64,000 nucleotides of DNA, taken from assembly GCA_039720395.1 (NCBI GenBank), contig CM077826.1, positions 16,053,962 through 16,117,961 on the forward strand, in the 5' to 3' direction. Positions 11,245 through 23,143 of the stretch are shown here, piece after piece (position 1 is the stretch's first letter; every line of letters begins with the position of its first letter). The translations under genes and the position numbers were made by a program. Source of the DNA: Liquidambar formosana. Taxonomy: Eukaryota; Streptophyta; Magnoliopsida; Saxifragales; Altingiaceae. The notes under the pieces are model-generated. The model was given only the letters and a program-made list of their open reading frames with translations, had not been told where the DNA came from and ran no database searches.

Positions 11245-11637
11245 CAAGGACGGTTGTACCGCCTGCCTAATTTGACAACTAACATAACTTGACTAACTAT
11301 TCAAGGACGGTTGTACCGCCTGCTTTATTTTATTTTTTTTATTTTATTTTATTTTATTTTTTTTTTCATTTCAGTACTATTATTATTATTGTTATTATCA
11401 TTATTATGGCTGGTTTTACCGCCTACTGATATATATATATATATATACATCTTTTCTTTTCAAGGACGGTTGTACCGCCTGCTTTATTTATTTATTTATT
11501 TCAGTGTTATTATTATTATTGTTGTTATTATTATTATTATGGCCGGTTTTACCGCCTACTGATATATATATATAGATATATATACATCTTTTCTCTCTGT
11601 TCTTTTCTTTTCTTTTCAAGGACGGTTGTACCGCCTG
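11245..11637 (+). repeat. Leader hairpin repeats
   Basis: A 21-base unit, CAAGGACGGTTGTACCGCCTG, occurs four times (11245, 11302, 11461, 11617). Two variants reading GGCTGGTTTTACCGCCTACT, or the GGCCGG form, lie near 11407 and 11541. Each contains the short inverted repeat CGGT-TGT-ACCG. Simple T-rich or (TTA)n sequence separates them. They sit between the primer site and gag, where retroelement packaging and dimerisation signals are found. Function is inferred only. Confidence 0.75.
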
Positions 11638-11781
11638 TTTTACTTTATTTATTTCATTTTATCTTTGAAATATATTACCTTGTTGTAATTATTCTTGTTT
11701 TCTTGCAGCTGCACACAAAAAAAAAAAAAAATGAAATAATAAAAAAATTTAAAAAAAAAAAAAAGAGTTTTGAGGTGTTGT

Positions 11782-14700
11782 ATGCATGGACGTCGTTCTT
11801 TGTTTCCTGATTTAGTACCTTTTGATTCTGAGATAGAATACACGCTTAGAACTATTAGACTGTCTTCACAATCTAATAAGACTATTGGTACACCTAAAAT
11901 CATGAATCCAGAAAACCAAGACCTGTCCAAGCCATTGAGGGAGTACTTCACCCCCTCCACATACACATCACCTTCCTGCATTCGGCTACCCACTGTAGCT
12001 GCTGCTCAATATGAGATTAGGTCCAGTGTGATCCAAATGCTTCCATCTTTCTACGGATTGAGAAATGAAAACCCTTATAAGCATCTTGATGAATTCCTCG
12101 AAATCTGTTCTACGGTCAAATTGTCAAATTTTTCTGATGATGCTCTCAGATTAAGGCTGTTTCCATTCTCACTTAAGGATGATGCCAAAAACTGGCTTAA
12201 CTCCTTAGAAGGTAACACAATTACCACGTGGGAACAAATGCAACAAGAATTCTTAAAGAAGTATTTTCCCATAGGCAAGACCAACCAAATTCGGCGAGCT
12301 ATCACGAGTTTCTCACAACTCGATGGTGAGCAATTTCATGAGACTTGGGAGAGATTCAAAGACCTCATTCGTAAATGTCCTCACCATGCAGTGCCCAAGT
12401 GGCAACTGGTTCAATGCTTTTATGATGGTTTATTCACAAATCACCGTCAAATGGTGGATGCCTCTTGTGGTGGGACTTTCATGATGAAAAGTGAAAATGA
12501 GGCTTGGGAATTGTTTGAGAACCTTAGTGAGAATTCTTTTCAACATGTTGCAGCCTCTAGGAGTGAAAAACCAACATCTTCTAGTTCTCAAAAGAGAGGA
12601 GGTATCTATGAAGTAGGGCACTCCATAGATATCTATGGGAAAGTGGATGCTTTGTCTAAAAAGCTTGATCAATTGTTGTCCATAGGACAAATCCCTGCAA
12701 CATCTTCTCAGCCTCCCACCTTACAAGAAGAATGTGCTTTATGTTCTAGCCATGCTCACTTCATAAGTGAATGCCCAATGGCTTCCCAATTCCCTGAGTT
12801 TGTCCAAGAACAAGTCAATGTTGCTCAAGGATTCTCTAGACCGGGTAATGATCCTTTCTCTAATACATATAACCCGGGATGGAGAAACCACCCCAATTTT
12901 TCTTGGAAACAAGCTCCAGGGAATTCATTTGCCCAATCTCAAAGGACAAATTTGCCTCATACTCTCAACCCTTCTGGTTATCAACCTTTTCGACCACAGC
13001 AGCCATTCCCACACTCTAATCTTCCACCTCCAAGAAATCCATCTTTTGAGGAGAGAGTATTGCAAGGCCTTCAAGGACTTGAAGCCAACACACAAATGCT
13101 GCATTCCCATACTCAGTCAATAGCCAAGCTTGAAGCCCAAATCGGGCAACTAGCAAATGCTCTTAGTAGACGAGAGGAGGGAAAACTTCCAAGCCAACCA
13201 GTGAACAATCCTAAGGGTCAATATTCCATAGAAAATTCACAGGCTGATGCTACTTACCAAGAGCAAGCAAAGGCAATCATGACCTTAAGGGATGGGCGAG
13301 TGATTGATACTAGACCTGGAGTGGATGAGGAAAAGAATGGCCAGTCAGTTAGCAAGTCCAAGGATTCAGGGATTGAAAAAATAAATGAATCAAAGAAGGA
13401 TCCTCCTCCATCTCTTTCCACATCACCAAATCCTATGGCAACACCATATTTGCCAAAAGCTCCTTTTCCCACTTGTCTTGATGCACCTTCTCCTTTTGGA
13501 AAAAAAGGAACATCTATGGAAGATATGATGGAAATGTTCAAACAAGTGAAAATCAATCTTCCCCTTCTTGATGCCATCAAACAAATCCCATCCTATGCCA
13601 AATTTCTCAAAGACCTTTGCACTCAAAAGCGCAAGACTCGAGCACAAGTGTCCAAAAAGGTGTTTCTAACCGAGCAAGTGAGTTCCATTTTGCAAAATAG
13701 CACTCCTCCCAAGTTTAAGGATCCAGGTGCTCCTACCATCTCATGTGTGATAGGAAATCATTCCATAGACAGGGCACTCTTGGACTTAGGGGCAAGTGTT
13801 AATCTCCTTCCTTATTCGGTATATGAGCAATTTGGGCTAGGTGAGTTGAAACCAACATCAGTTACTTTGCAATTAGCTGATAGATCTGTCAAGGTGCCAC
13901 GTGGAATAATTGAGGATGTTCTTGTTAAGGTAGATAGGTTCTACTTCCCTGTAGACTTTCTTATTCTTGATATGGAACCTGTATGCAATCCAAGAAAACA
14001 AATTCCCGTCATCTTAGGTCGCCCTTTCTTAGCTACAGCTAATGCTTGCATCAATTGTAGGTCTGGAGTGATGGATTTGTCCTTTGGTAACATGAAAGCA
14101 AGGCTAAATGTGTTTAATGCTGCTCAACAACCTTCCAAGGAGGATGATTGTTTTGCAGTAGATGTCATCGATGGTTTAGTTGAAGAAGCCTTACCCTACA
14201 TTTTAACCGAGGATCCATTGGAAGCATGTCTAGCTCATTTTGGCTATGATGAGTTTGATATTGAAAAATCTATTGAGGAAGTGAATGCTATGCTTGAACT
14301 ACCACCCCTCCAGGATCATGCACCTTGGAAATCCAAATTTGAGTCTTTGCCTCCATTGTCTAGTGAACCTACCCTTCCTTCCACTGAAGTGCCTCCCAAA
14401 CTTGAGTTGAAGCCACTCCCCGATACACTTAAGTATGCATTCTTAGGACCTAATGACACCCTTCCAGTCATTATAGCATCTAACTTGACTACTGAACAGG
14501 AAAGTCAACTTATGAGCATGCTTAAAGAACATATGGGTGCTATAGGATGGTCTGTGGCTGATTTAAAAGGGATCGACCCTTCCATTTGCATGCACCGCAT
14601 TCATCTCGAGGAGAATGCCAAGCCAATTCGTGAAATGCAAAGGAAGTTAAATCCTAACATGAAGGAGGTTGTAAAAAAAGAAGTTGTGAAGTTATTAGAT

Positions 14701-16884
14701 GCAGGTATCATATACCCCATCTCAGACAGTAAATGGGTTAGTCCTACTCAAGTGGTGCCTAAGAAGTCAGGAATTACTGTTGTCAAAAATGAACATGGTG
14801 AACTAGTTCCAACACGTACAACAACAGGTTGGCGTGTTTGCATTGATTATCGGAAGCTTAATCTGGTAACTAGAAAAGACCATTTCCCTCTACCCTACAT
14901 CGATCAAATCTTAGAGAGGTTAGCAGGCCAAAGCTTCTACTGCTTTCTAGATGGTTATTCTGGATATAACCAAGTACCTGTTTTCCCCGATGACCAAGAA
15001 AAGACAACTTTCACCTGTCCATTTGGTACATTTGCATATAGGCGTATGCCTTTTGGCTTATGCAATGCACCTGCTACCTTTCAGCGGTGTATGTTGTCTA
15101 TTTTCTCTGACATGGTGGAAAAATTTCTTGAAGTTTTCATGGATGATTTCTCAGTATTTGGGATCACTTTTGATGATTGTCTCCAAAATCTTTCTAATGT
15201 TCTTAAACGTTGCATAGAGACAAATCTTGTTCTGAGTTGGGAAAAGAGTCATTTTATGGTTCAAAAAGGAATTGTTTTGGGACATATTGTGTCTTCTAGG
15301 GGGATAGAAGTAGATAAAGCCAAGGTTGATCTCATCTCTAGCCTTCCTCCCCCAACATCTGTTAGGCAAGTGCGATCTTTTCTTGGTCATGCAGGATTCT
15401 ATCGTCGATTCATCAAAGACTTTAGCAAAATCTCTCGACCCTTGTGCAATCTTCTTGTCAAGGATGTACCATTTATCTTTGATAATGCCTGCTTGGAAGC
15501 CTTTGAGAAACTTCGCTCATTATTATCCACTGCTCCCATCATTCAACCACCCAACTGGTCACTCCCATTTGAGATTATGTGTGATGCATCTGACTATGCA
15601 GTTGGTGCAGTCTTGGGGCAACGGGTGAATAAAAAACCCCATGTCTTATACTACGCTAGTAAAACTCTTTCTGAAGCTCAATTGAATTATACCACAACAG
15701 AAAAAGAATTACTAGCTGTAGTATTTGCCCTTGATAAATTTCGATCCTATCTCTTAGGATCCAAGGTTGTAGTGTTCTCTGATCATGCCGCTTTACGGTA
15801 TTTACTGTCCAAAAAAGACACTAAACCTCGCCTCATTAGATGGATCTTGTTGCTACAAGAGTTTAATTTGGAGATTCGGGATAAAAAGGGGTCAGAAAAT
15901 GTGGTTGCAGATCATTTGTCTCGGATTCTAGTTGAACATTCTGGTACCAACTTACCAATACCAGATTCTTTCCCAGATGAGCAATTATTTGAGGTTTCTC
16001 ATGTTAAATTACCGTGGTTTGCTCATATTGTGAATTATCTTGCAGTTGGTCAAATCCCACCTCATTGGTCTAAGCAAGACAAAGATCGATTTTTTTCCCA
16101 AGTTAAGTTTTACCTGTGGGAGGATCCAGAGCTGTTCAAATATTGCCCAGATCAAGTGATTCGAAAATGTGTCCCAGAAAATGAAACCAATAGTATCCTC
16201 ACCTTTTGTCATTCCCTCGCCTGTGGAGGGCATTTCAGTGGGAAGAAGACTGCTGCTAAAGTCTTGCAAAGTGGGTTTTATTGGCCTACTTTATTCAAAG
16301 ATGCCCATGCATTTTGTCATGCCTGTGAAAGATGTCAACAAATGGGGTCCATTTCCCGACGTGACATGATGCCTCTGAATCCCATCCTGGTGGTAGAAAT
16401 CTTTGATGTGTGGGGTATTGATTTCATGGGTCCATTTCCATCTTCATTTGGCTTTGAGTACATTTTGGTTGGGGTAGATTATGTGTCAAAATGGGTGGAA
16501 GCGATTGCCACAAAAACAAATGACCACAAGGTTGTGGTCAAATTCCTTCAAGACAATATCTTTTGTCGTTTTGGCTTTCCGCGTGCTATAATTAGTGATG
16601 GGGGTAAACACTTTAACAATCGGCCTTTTGAGGCTTTGGTTCGCAAGTACTCCATTACCCATAAAGTTGCCACCCCATATCATCCCCAAACTAGTGGACA
16701 AGTCGAAGTTTCTAACAGGGAAATCAAAAACATCCTTCAGAAAACGGTTAGACCTGATAGAAAAGACTGGTCCTTACGCTTGAATGATGCCTTGTGGGCG
16801 TATCGTACTGCCTATAAAACTCCTATAGGTATGTCCCCGTACCGTTTAGTATTTGGTAAGCTTGTCATTTACCAGTTGAGCTAG
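11782..16884 (+). CDS. Gag-Pol polyprotein of the Athila/Tat-type element (frameshifted at its 3' end)
   Basis: From the first ATG the frame is open for 1700 codons. Gag (about 1-330) has the retrotransposon gag core and a CCHC zinc knuckle, C-x2-C-x4-H-x4-C, at 318-331. The protease active site is DLGAS (D668). Reverse transcriptase carries FMDD (1119-1122). RNase H follows, with its first Asp in CDASD at 1268. The integrase zinc finger starts at His1477 and the catalytic triad is D1547, D1606 and E1642 with the D35E spacing. The frame ends early: one base is missing at about 16860, so integrase stops after [11 protein letters not shown]. The integrase C-terminal domain continues in another frame to 17315. 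Protein from this copy would lack that region. Confidence 0.93.
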   Translation: MHGRRSLFPDLVPFDSEIEYTLRTIRLSSQSNKTIGTPKIMNPENQDLSKPLREYFTPSTYTSPSCIRLPTVAAAQYEIRSSVIQMLPSFYGLRNENPYKHLDEFLEICSTVKLSNFSDDALRLRLFPFSLKDDAKNWLNSLEGNTITTWEQMQQEFLKKYFPIGKTNQIRRAITSFSQLDGEQFHETWERFKDLIRKCPHHAVPKWQLVQCFYDGLFTNHRQMVDASCGGTFMMKSENEAWELFENLSENSFQHVAASRSEKPTSSSSQKRGGIYEVGHSIDIYGKVDALSKKLDQLLSIGQIPATSSQPPTLQEECALCSSHAHFISECPMASQFPEFVQEQVNVAQGFSRPGNDPFSNTYNPGWRNHPNFSWKQAPGNSFAQSQRTNLPHTLNPSGYQPFRPQQPFPHSNLPPPRNPSFEERVLQGLQGLEANTQMLHSHTQSIAKLEAQIGQLANALSRREEGKLPSQPVNNPKGQYSIENSQADATYQEQAKAIMTLRDGRVIDTRPGVDEEKNGQSVSKSKDSGIEKINESKKDPPPSLSTSPNPMATPYLPKAPFPTCLDAPSPFGKKGTSMEDMMEMFKQVKINLPLLDAIKQIPSYAKFLKDLCTQKRKTRAQVSKKVFLTEQVSSILQNSTPPKFKDPGAPTISCVIGNHSIDRALLDLGASVNLLPYSVYEQFGLGELKPTSVTLQLADRSVKVPRGIIEDVLVKVDRFYFPVDFLILDMEPVCNPRKQIPVILGRPFLATANACINCRSGVMDLSFGNMKARLNVFNAAQQPSKEDDCFAVDVIDGLVEEALPYILTEDPLEACLAHFGYDEFDIEKSIEEVNAMLELPPLQDHAPWKSKFESLPPLSSEPTLPSTEVPPKLELKPLPDTLKYAFLGPNDTLPVIIASNLTTEQESQLMSMLKEHMGAIGWSVADLKGIDPSICMHRIHLEENAKPIREMQRKLNPNMKEVVKKEVVKLLDAGIIYPISDSKWVSPTQVVPKKSGITVVKNEHGELVPTRTTTGWRVCIDYRKLNLVTRKDHFPLPYIDQILERLAGQSFYCFLDGYSGYNQVPVFPDDQEKTTFTCPFGTFAYRRMPFGLCNAPATFQRCMLSIFSDMVEKFLEVFMDDFSVFGITFDDCLQNLSNVLKRCIETNLVLSWEKSHFMVQKGIVLGHIVSSRGIEVDKAKVDLISSLPPPTSVRQVRSFLGHAGFYRRFIKDFSKISRPLCNLLVKDVPFIFDNACLEAFEKLRSLLSTAPIIQPPNWSLPFEIMCDASDYAVGAVLGQRVNKKPHVLYYASKTLSEAQLNYTTTEKELLAVVFALDKFRSYLLGSKVVVFSDHAALRYLLSKKDTKPRLIRWILLLQEFNLEIRDKKGSENVVADHLSRILVEHSGTNLPIPDSFPDEQLFEVSHVKLPWFAHIVNYLAVGQIPPHWSKQDKDRFFSQVKFYLWEDPELFKYCPDQVIRKCVPENETNSILTFCHSLACGGHFSGKKTAAKVLQSGFYWPTLFKDAHAFCHACERCQQMGSISRRDMMPLNPILVVEIFDVWGIDFMGPFPSSFGFEYILVGVDYVSKWVEAIATKTNDHKVVVKFLQDNIFCRFGFPRAIISDGGKHFNNRPFEALVRKYSITHKVATPYHPQTSGQVEVSNREIKNILQKTVRPDRKDWSLRLNDALWAYRTAYKTPIGMSPYRLVFGKLVIYQLS

Positions 16885-17315
16885 AACACAGGGCACTTTG
16901 GGCTATAAAGAAGTTTAACTTTGATTTAGCTGATGCGGGTTCACACCGAAAACTTCAAATCAATGAATTGGAAGAGATACGCAATGATGCGTATGAGAAT
17001 GCTAAGATTTACAAGAATAGGACTAAAGCTTTTCATGATAAACACATCAACAGAAAGTCCTTTGAACCCAATCAAAAGGTGTGGCTTTTCAACTCTAAGT
17101 TGCGCTTCTTTCCTGGTAAGTTGAGATCTAGATGGGACGGCCCTTTTGTTGTTAACCAGGTTTTTCCCCATGGTGCTGTTGAAATTTTAAATCCACATGA
17201 TGGTTCTATGTTTAAGGTCAATGGCCAAAGACTAAAACCATATGTGGAAGGAGACATAGATAAAGAGCACATTGAATCCATAAATTTGGTGGATCCTGAA
17301 TATGTTACTGTTTAA
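16862..17315 (+). pseudogene. Integrase C-terminal part, out of frame
   Basis: This is the in-frame continuation of gag-pol after the one-base loss. It includes KIYKNRTKAFHDKHI and the GPF-type module (GKLRSRWDGPFVV), then RLKPY near the end, with a stop at 17313-17315. No chromodomain follows, in line with a non-chromovirus lineage. Confidence 0.88.
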
Positions 17316-17560
17316 ATTCACTAATAGCCTTGGAATCTGGCTTTAAAAGACCATTTATTTATTTATTTTGTCTAACCTATTTTCTTTGTGTGTTTTATGT
17401 TTATTTGATTGATGAGTTTATTTTTCACAGCTAATCAATTTTGCAGGCTTGTTTGTTTTCTATTAAAGGTACTCTCCACGATTTCTATTACTTTGTTTTT
17501 CATTGTTTACATTGAGGACAATGTAAATTTTAAGTTGGGGGGAGGGAATTTTGGTGTTGT

Positions 17561-17593
<33 letters not shown>

Positions 17594-18131
17594 AAATTTT
17601 AAAAAATTTTAAAAAAAAATATATAAAAAAATAGGACTTTTCTATAAATATCATGGCTATTCCTCCCCAAAACCCTCATCTCTGCAATGATGAATGGTTT
17701 TTTCACTTTCATGCTCCCATGGTACCTAGTTGTCATTCCACTCATCTTCTGGATATTGGACTATTGTGTACATGAGGAGATTCCAATTATGCCAGTGGTC
17801 CCATTTCTGGTCTTTCTTGAAATTTTGCCATGTTATTTGTTGCTAGTGTACGTTTTGTATTTTCGATAATTATTATTTTTATTTTTTTTAGAAGTTGTGC
17901 TAAGTATTCCAGTGTGTTATCTATTTATGAATAGTATTTTGTTGTGTTTATTCCTGTGCTATTTTATCTGTTTGTTCTTTGAGTTTAGCAAATAAAACCA
18001 TCTTCATTCTAGTAGCAAAAAAAAAAAAAAAAAAAAAACAAAAAAACAAAAAAACAAAACAAAAAAAAAAACAAAAAGAGACAAAAAAAAAAAAAAAAAA
18101 AACAAAAAAAAACAAAAAAAAAAAGTGAGAG
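17316..18131. other. Post-pol region with internal PPT-like tract
   Basis: No protein is recognised. TAAGTTGGGGGGAGGG (about 17532-17547) looks like a polypurine tract and resembles the true PPT before the 3' LTR. Long A-runs follow (17560-17620 and 18017-18124). Elements of this group often have such a tract after pol. Confidence 0.6.
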
Positions 18132-18740
18132 CTACTCAATAGTAGCATTTTGGGTAGAACTAGAAGGGTCAGTTGGGGGTTGCCTTTGTGGGTCTTGGGT
18201 AGAACTGGAGGGATCAGCTGGAGGTTGCCTCTGTGGGCTACCCGGAACCCTTTCTCGGTCAATGATTTGATCAGTGAGCCTCTCCAGTGCCTCGACCCTT
18301 GGTGTGAGTCTGTTAGAATAGGAGTCCACCATTCTTTGTAACTCTCTATTCTCCGCCCTCAAAGCCCTCATCCTTCGATAGGCTCCGTCGAGCAACCCCT
18401 GGAGACGAGTGACCTGGTCACTTAGACTTTGCATGTGCACATTTCTGGTGTGCAAACGCCGAGCCATGTGAGCAGTAAATGTTGTGGCCTGAGCGCTGAG
18501 AGCCATGGAGTCTCTTATTACGTCCAGGTCGGACCGTCCACTTAGTATTCTCTCATCACGAGGAGTGATGAGTCCCTCCGCTACTGCCGTTGCGTTCGCA
18601 AGATTGTAAATTACAGAATCATCAACTGTAAGAGGTTGGTTTTGAATATTTAGGAACCTTGGGTGCCAGACCTCTGGTTGTGTTGCTGGTGTTGTGTTTA
18701 AGTCAGGACGGTTTTGTGGGGCAGAGGAGGAAGAGGCCAT
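18132..18740 (-). CDS. Antisense ORF of the LTR element, coiled-coil protein
   Basis: A 202-aa frame on the strand opposite to gag-pol, with an ATG at 18740-18738. The N-terminus is Ser/Pro/Thr-rich. Residues about 95-170 are heptad-like and rich in Leu, Arg and Glu (LSDQVTRLQGLLDG, MRALRAENRELQRMV), predicting a coiled coil. The C-terminus has two near copies of a RQPPxDPSSSTQ repeat. On its own strand a TTTTAAAAC box near 18828-18836 and a CT-rich leader precede the ATG, as in a plant promoter. Additional antisense ORFs between pol and the 3' LTR are known in Tat-lineage elements; their function is unknown. Confidence 0.7.
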   Translation of the reverse strand: MASSSSAPQNRPDLNTTPATQPEVWHPRFLNIQNQPLTVDDSVIYNLANATAVAEGLITPRDERILSGRSDLDVIRDSMALSAQATTFTAHMARRLHTRNVHMQSLSDQVTRLQGLLDGAYRRMRALRAENRELQRMVDSYSNRLTPRVEALERLTDQIIDRERVPGSPQRQPPADPSSSTQDPQRQPPTDPSSSTQNATIE

Positions 18741-19157
18741 GAGTTCGTAAGAGAGGACTTAGAGAAAGTGAGGCTTTTGAGGATTGAAGGATTGAAGGAG
18801 AGTTTTTGAATTCCTGCAGTCGATCTCTGGGTTTTAAAACCCACTCAACAAGAGTCAAAAAGCAGGGTTCAATGATCGATGCACTGTGGAAAATTTGGCA
18901 CGCTATCAGACATTAAAGATTAAATAATCCTCTAAATCTTCTCGAGACCTGCAATAATCCACCATTACTATTACTTTATTGACAACGCCCAGATCTCGAT
19001 ATTGCGAACTGTCGGTCATGCTGTCCCTGTCGGTGAGAGAGAGTAGGCTTCCGGGTTTGGGCTTAACAGTTTGGATGTGCCAAAGTCTTGGACGTCCATG
19101 TGTTATTGGGCCACTAGCCCAATACTCATCTGTCAACAGGAATAGGAGGCCCAAGTG

Positions 19158-19203
<46 letters not shown>

Positions 19204-19495
19204 AATCAAATCTAAATGGATGCCTCTAGATCATGATTTTGCATTCAAATAATGTTCATTGAATGACTCTAAATTTTGGATTAGTATCATTCATGAAATT
19301 AAACTTTTGAACACACGTCATTAGCTTGGCAATTCTAGTTTAGTCCTTTATATTTGTATTTGCATAGAGAATTTATCACTTATATATCTAATTGCACAAT
19401 CACATTTATTCATTTTGTGGGGCTTAAACTTGTTAATCTTTGATGAGTTGAATAAACCGCAAATAAATGACCTTGGCAACAGCTCTTAACTTTGT

Positions 19496-19546
<51 letters not shown>

Positions 19547-20344
19547 ATGTGTGCTGGTATCATACTACTCACCTAGTAACCGGGCCTCTTGCCTCACTAA
19601 GCAATGAGTATTCGCGTCAAACAGTGAGTAGTCTAGTAGAATTATGGGTGTAACCAGTTTGGGTTCGTAGCCTTTTTAACTTGAGTAAGTAAGCCCATAG
19701 GGGTGTCTCTACACCTAGTGCCCTAAAGCCAATTGGTTTGGGAGTCATTGGCCCAACGCTCATTACATGGGTTAATTAGAAAGCTTAATGGACCTGAACA
19801 TTGTACCCAATCAAAAAAAAAAAAAAAAGAAAAAAAAAGGGGTGTTATTATTATTAGTATTATTATTATTTGTGTGCGTATTGAGCTGAAGCCTTGGTTT
19901 ACCTTGTTACGGTGAATTTAACAAATTAAGGAATGCTGATATGTTGGGGGCCACATATTTGTATAAAAATTCACTTTGCACCAGATGAACTTGTGATAAA
20001 TTTTCTATTTGAGTACAAGTGGATTGGACTTTATTAGATTGGTAAAACAATGTATTGTTCAACTGTTTGATTTCAATGAATGAGAATTTTCGTTTGAGTT
20101 AGCAAGATATTATATAAATGCAGAATCATGAACAGCATCCGTGATAATAAAAGATGTTTGTGGGTGTCATCACTGGAAGCCCTCACGAGACTATAACTCG
20201 TCCACTAGGGGAAACCTAGGGGTTTAAAGGCTTATTGCATATGCTAAATGCAATCGCATTACCTGCGAAAATGGACTAGTTAGTTTTTGTTTTATTTTGT
20301 TTGTCTTATTTTATTTTGCTTTGCTCGAGGACTAGCAAAGTGTA
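18741..20344. other. Noncoding 3' interior of the LTR element
   Basis: No protein is recognised. Homopolymer A runs lie at 19161-19200 and 19500-19543. The rest is unique AT-rich interior. Confidence 0.6.
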
Positions 20345-20358
20345 AGTTGGGGGGTATT
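20345..20358 (+). other. Polypurine tract
   Basis: AGTTGGGGGGTATT directly precedes the 3' LTR and is the expected plus-strand primer. Confidence 0.8.
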
Positions 20359-21731
20359 TGATAAGCACAAAATATTCATTGAAATTACTCCCTAATTTAT
20401 ATTTTCTAGTTATTTTATTATATTTAATTTTGTGTGTTTAAAGTGTTCTTGATTTATTGCAGGGCTGTAGAGTTTCTATCAGAAAAGATGATAATCAGGA
20501 CTACTTAAGCTAATAAATACAACTTGAAATGGGTTTCTCACCTACCTAAAATTTCATGGAGCTGCAACAAGAGTTGGGTCAACAATTTTGAAGATTTGAG
20601 CAGCTGAAATTCAAAGTTAGGTAAAGAAATTCATGATCCCAAAATCAGCAGCAAATCTGGACAGATTGACCAAGTTTTGGTAATCTGGCCATAACTTGTG
20701 ATTCCCATATCCGATTTGGGTGAAATTTGTGGCTCTGGAAAGAGGACTTAAAGAGCTACAATTGTTTAGTTTATGGCATTTCCTGATTCAAACGTCTTCC
20801 AAGTCAAAAATGAGCTGGAAGTAGACTTATTTGCAAAAATCTGAATCTGGCAGCATTTGTCAAAGTGAGAACATGGGCAACCAAGAATTCAAAGAAAGTG
20901 GGCATTGCTTTTGACTTGTTGGATCAGCTGGATCCTTCCCCCATCTCCTATAAATACCAAGGGAATTCACATAACAAAGGGGAGAGGAGAGAAAAAAGAG
21001 GAGGAGGTACAAAGGTGGCAAAGGGGAGAGACTAGTTCTTGGTTATCTACATGGCCAACTAATCTTTGTCTTAGGGGGGAGATGAAGCCCTAATCAAGTA
21101 TGGTGTATTTTATTGTATTGTGTTGTTGATTTGATTATTTGTGTATGAGGATTGCATAACTAAGAGGATTGTATTATTGATACAATTGGTTTTAATGTTT
21201 TTATCTCAAATTGTGTTTAATTTCTGTGATTTTAAATACAATGGTTATGCAATAGTTTTCACTGTGCATATATTTGGAGATTAAGATGATTCATGCTTAG
21301 ACAAGATGAGTCGTGCTCACAAATTAGTTTAAAGTAGAATAGGTGAGACGGTTCATGCTATATCTTTGATGAGTTATGCCTAATTTACAAATACATGAAT
21401 ATTTCTTGATGATGTCATTGAGCTTGTAGCTACAATGAGTCTTGCTCATACCAAATAATAATTTCTTGAAACACGTTACAATAAGTGCATTTTTTATACA
21501 AGATTAGTGGTGAATTCGAGACCCTAAGTATTTCCTTTCTTGAAGAAAATATAAATTTATTTTGCTTGCATTCCATAGAGTTCAAAACTACAAAAATCAT
21601 CTTTGTGAATTATTTTAGTATTCAGTTTTCAAAATTAAAATAATCCCAGTACAGTCCCTGTGGTACGACACCCGTACTACCACTATATACAAATTCTTGC
21701 ATCCTACGGGTAATTGATTTTGACACGATCA
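20359..21731 (+). repeat. 3' LTR
   Basis: 1373 bp, TGATAAGCAC...ACACGATCA, followed by the GAGTT target duplication. No difference from the 5' LTR was found in the lines compared. Confidence 0.95.
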
Positions 21732-21736
21732 GAGTT

Positions 21737-21869
21737 TTCCATTGATTGCTCGTCATTGGTTCAGGGATTTGGTGAGAGAGATAGTGTAGAATGCATGAGA
21801 GAAGGAACATGATTTGGTGATAGTTATTGAGTCGTGGAAATTTGGCAAATTTGTATATAAAATATAATA

Positions 21870-21919
<50 letters not shown>

Positions 21920-22046
21920 TCAAATTTCTTATTAGTAGTAGATCTTTACATTTTAATGGACCATTTTCTCTCTCAGTTCTTAAATTTTTTGTAGAAACCA
22001 TTTGCATAAAGCTATGTTTTATCGTCTCCTCCCTCCGGTATGTTGC

Positions 22047-22077
<31 letters not shown>

Positions 22078-23104
22078 ATGAATGTGAGAAAAACTTTTGA
22101 TTGACTAATATACCCTTATTTTAATTTTTAAATACACAACTACCCTTCTGTATATATAGGAAATATAGCAATATAAAACACATACTTTAATAAGAATTCT
22201 AAGGAAACTATAATTCGTATAATAATTAAATAAAACCAAACCCAGTTAGGAATTTTAAGGAAACGGAAACTATAATTCGTATATAATAAATAAACAGCCG
22301 GATTGTAAATTCCACTTTCTCCATCAAGAGTAGTTTCAACCTTCTCTCTACCTTTTCCTATGAGAAAAACTTTTGAACGACCGTTATAACCATATTTAAA
22401 ATCCTAAATACTAATTTACCCTTCATCGTCGTTTAATTGAAATACACGTTTACAAAACCTAAAACCCTAACATATAAATTCAAACTGAAACATAGTCCAA
22501 AAGCCCAAACATACTACACATTCCACTACTGCTTCTTCTATTCTACAAGGAAAATTGCGTTTTTTACCTTCTTTTGTCTTTGCCTGCCTACCTAACCATC
22601 TAGTATGTTTTTGACACTAATTGTGCTTATATACAAATTTTGTATGATTTTTTTTCTTTGCTAAAACTTTGCAATCTCTGATTTAAACAAAACAAAACCT
22701 ATATGAAGAAAAAAATTCATGAAGCCATGAATTCTATGAAAAAATTGAATGGAAGAATGATGATACAAACCAAAAAAAAAAAGAACCAAATATACCAAAA
22801 CCAAATCAGTTTCAGTAAAAAAATACAGAAATCAAAAACCAAAAAAGAAAAAAACACAAAGCTATGAACAAAAAAACCGAGAGAAAGAGAAAATAGAAAA
22901 GTGTCAGTGGGGAAAAGACCCATAGATCTTTCAGTGAAGAAAACTGGAGAAGGTTGAAGCGGTGACGAGGGGTGTGTGGATGGATTGGGAAACTTTGAAA
23001 GAGGAGACTCTTGAGAGAGAGTGAGAGAGAGTGGAGCAGAGATATAGAGAGAGAGCAAGAGAGAGTGGGCAGAGATATAGAGAGAGAATGCTCTGTAGAT
23101 GATG

Positions 23105-23143
<39 letters not shown>

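Larger units (their letters stand above)
9667..21731 (+). mobile_element. Complete Ty3/gypsy LTR retrotransposon, Athila/Tat group
   Basis: A 12,065-bp element bounded by two 1373-bp LTRs (TGATAAG...CGATCA) and a perfect 5-bp target duplication GAGTT (9662-9666, 21732-21736). Order: LTR, primer-binding site, leader with hairpin repeats, gag-pol, PPT-like tract, antisense ORF, PPT, LTR. Pol order is protease, reverse transcriptase, RNase H, integrase, as in Ty3/gypsy. The integrase C-terminus has no chromodomain. RT carries FMDD and the primer site fits tRNA-Asp; all three fit the Athila/Tat clade. The LTRs look identical over every stretch compared by eye, which implies a very recent insertion. 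Confidence 0.95.

Noticed and set aside
12767..16783. Other frames on both strands inside gag-pol
   Set aside because: Shadows of the large polyprotein frame without motifs of their own.
22717..23058. 113-aa minus-strand frame
   Set aside because: Phe/Leu/Ser low-complexity translation of GA-rich DNA; no start context or domain.
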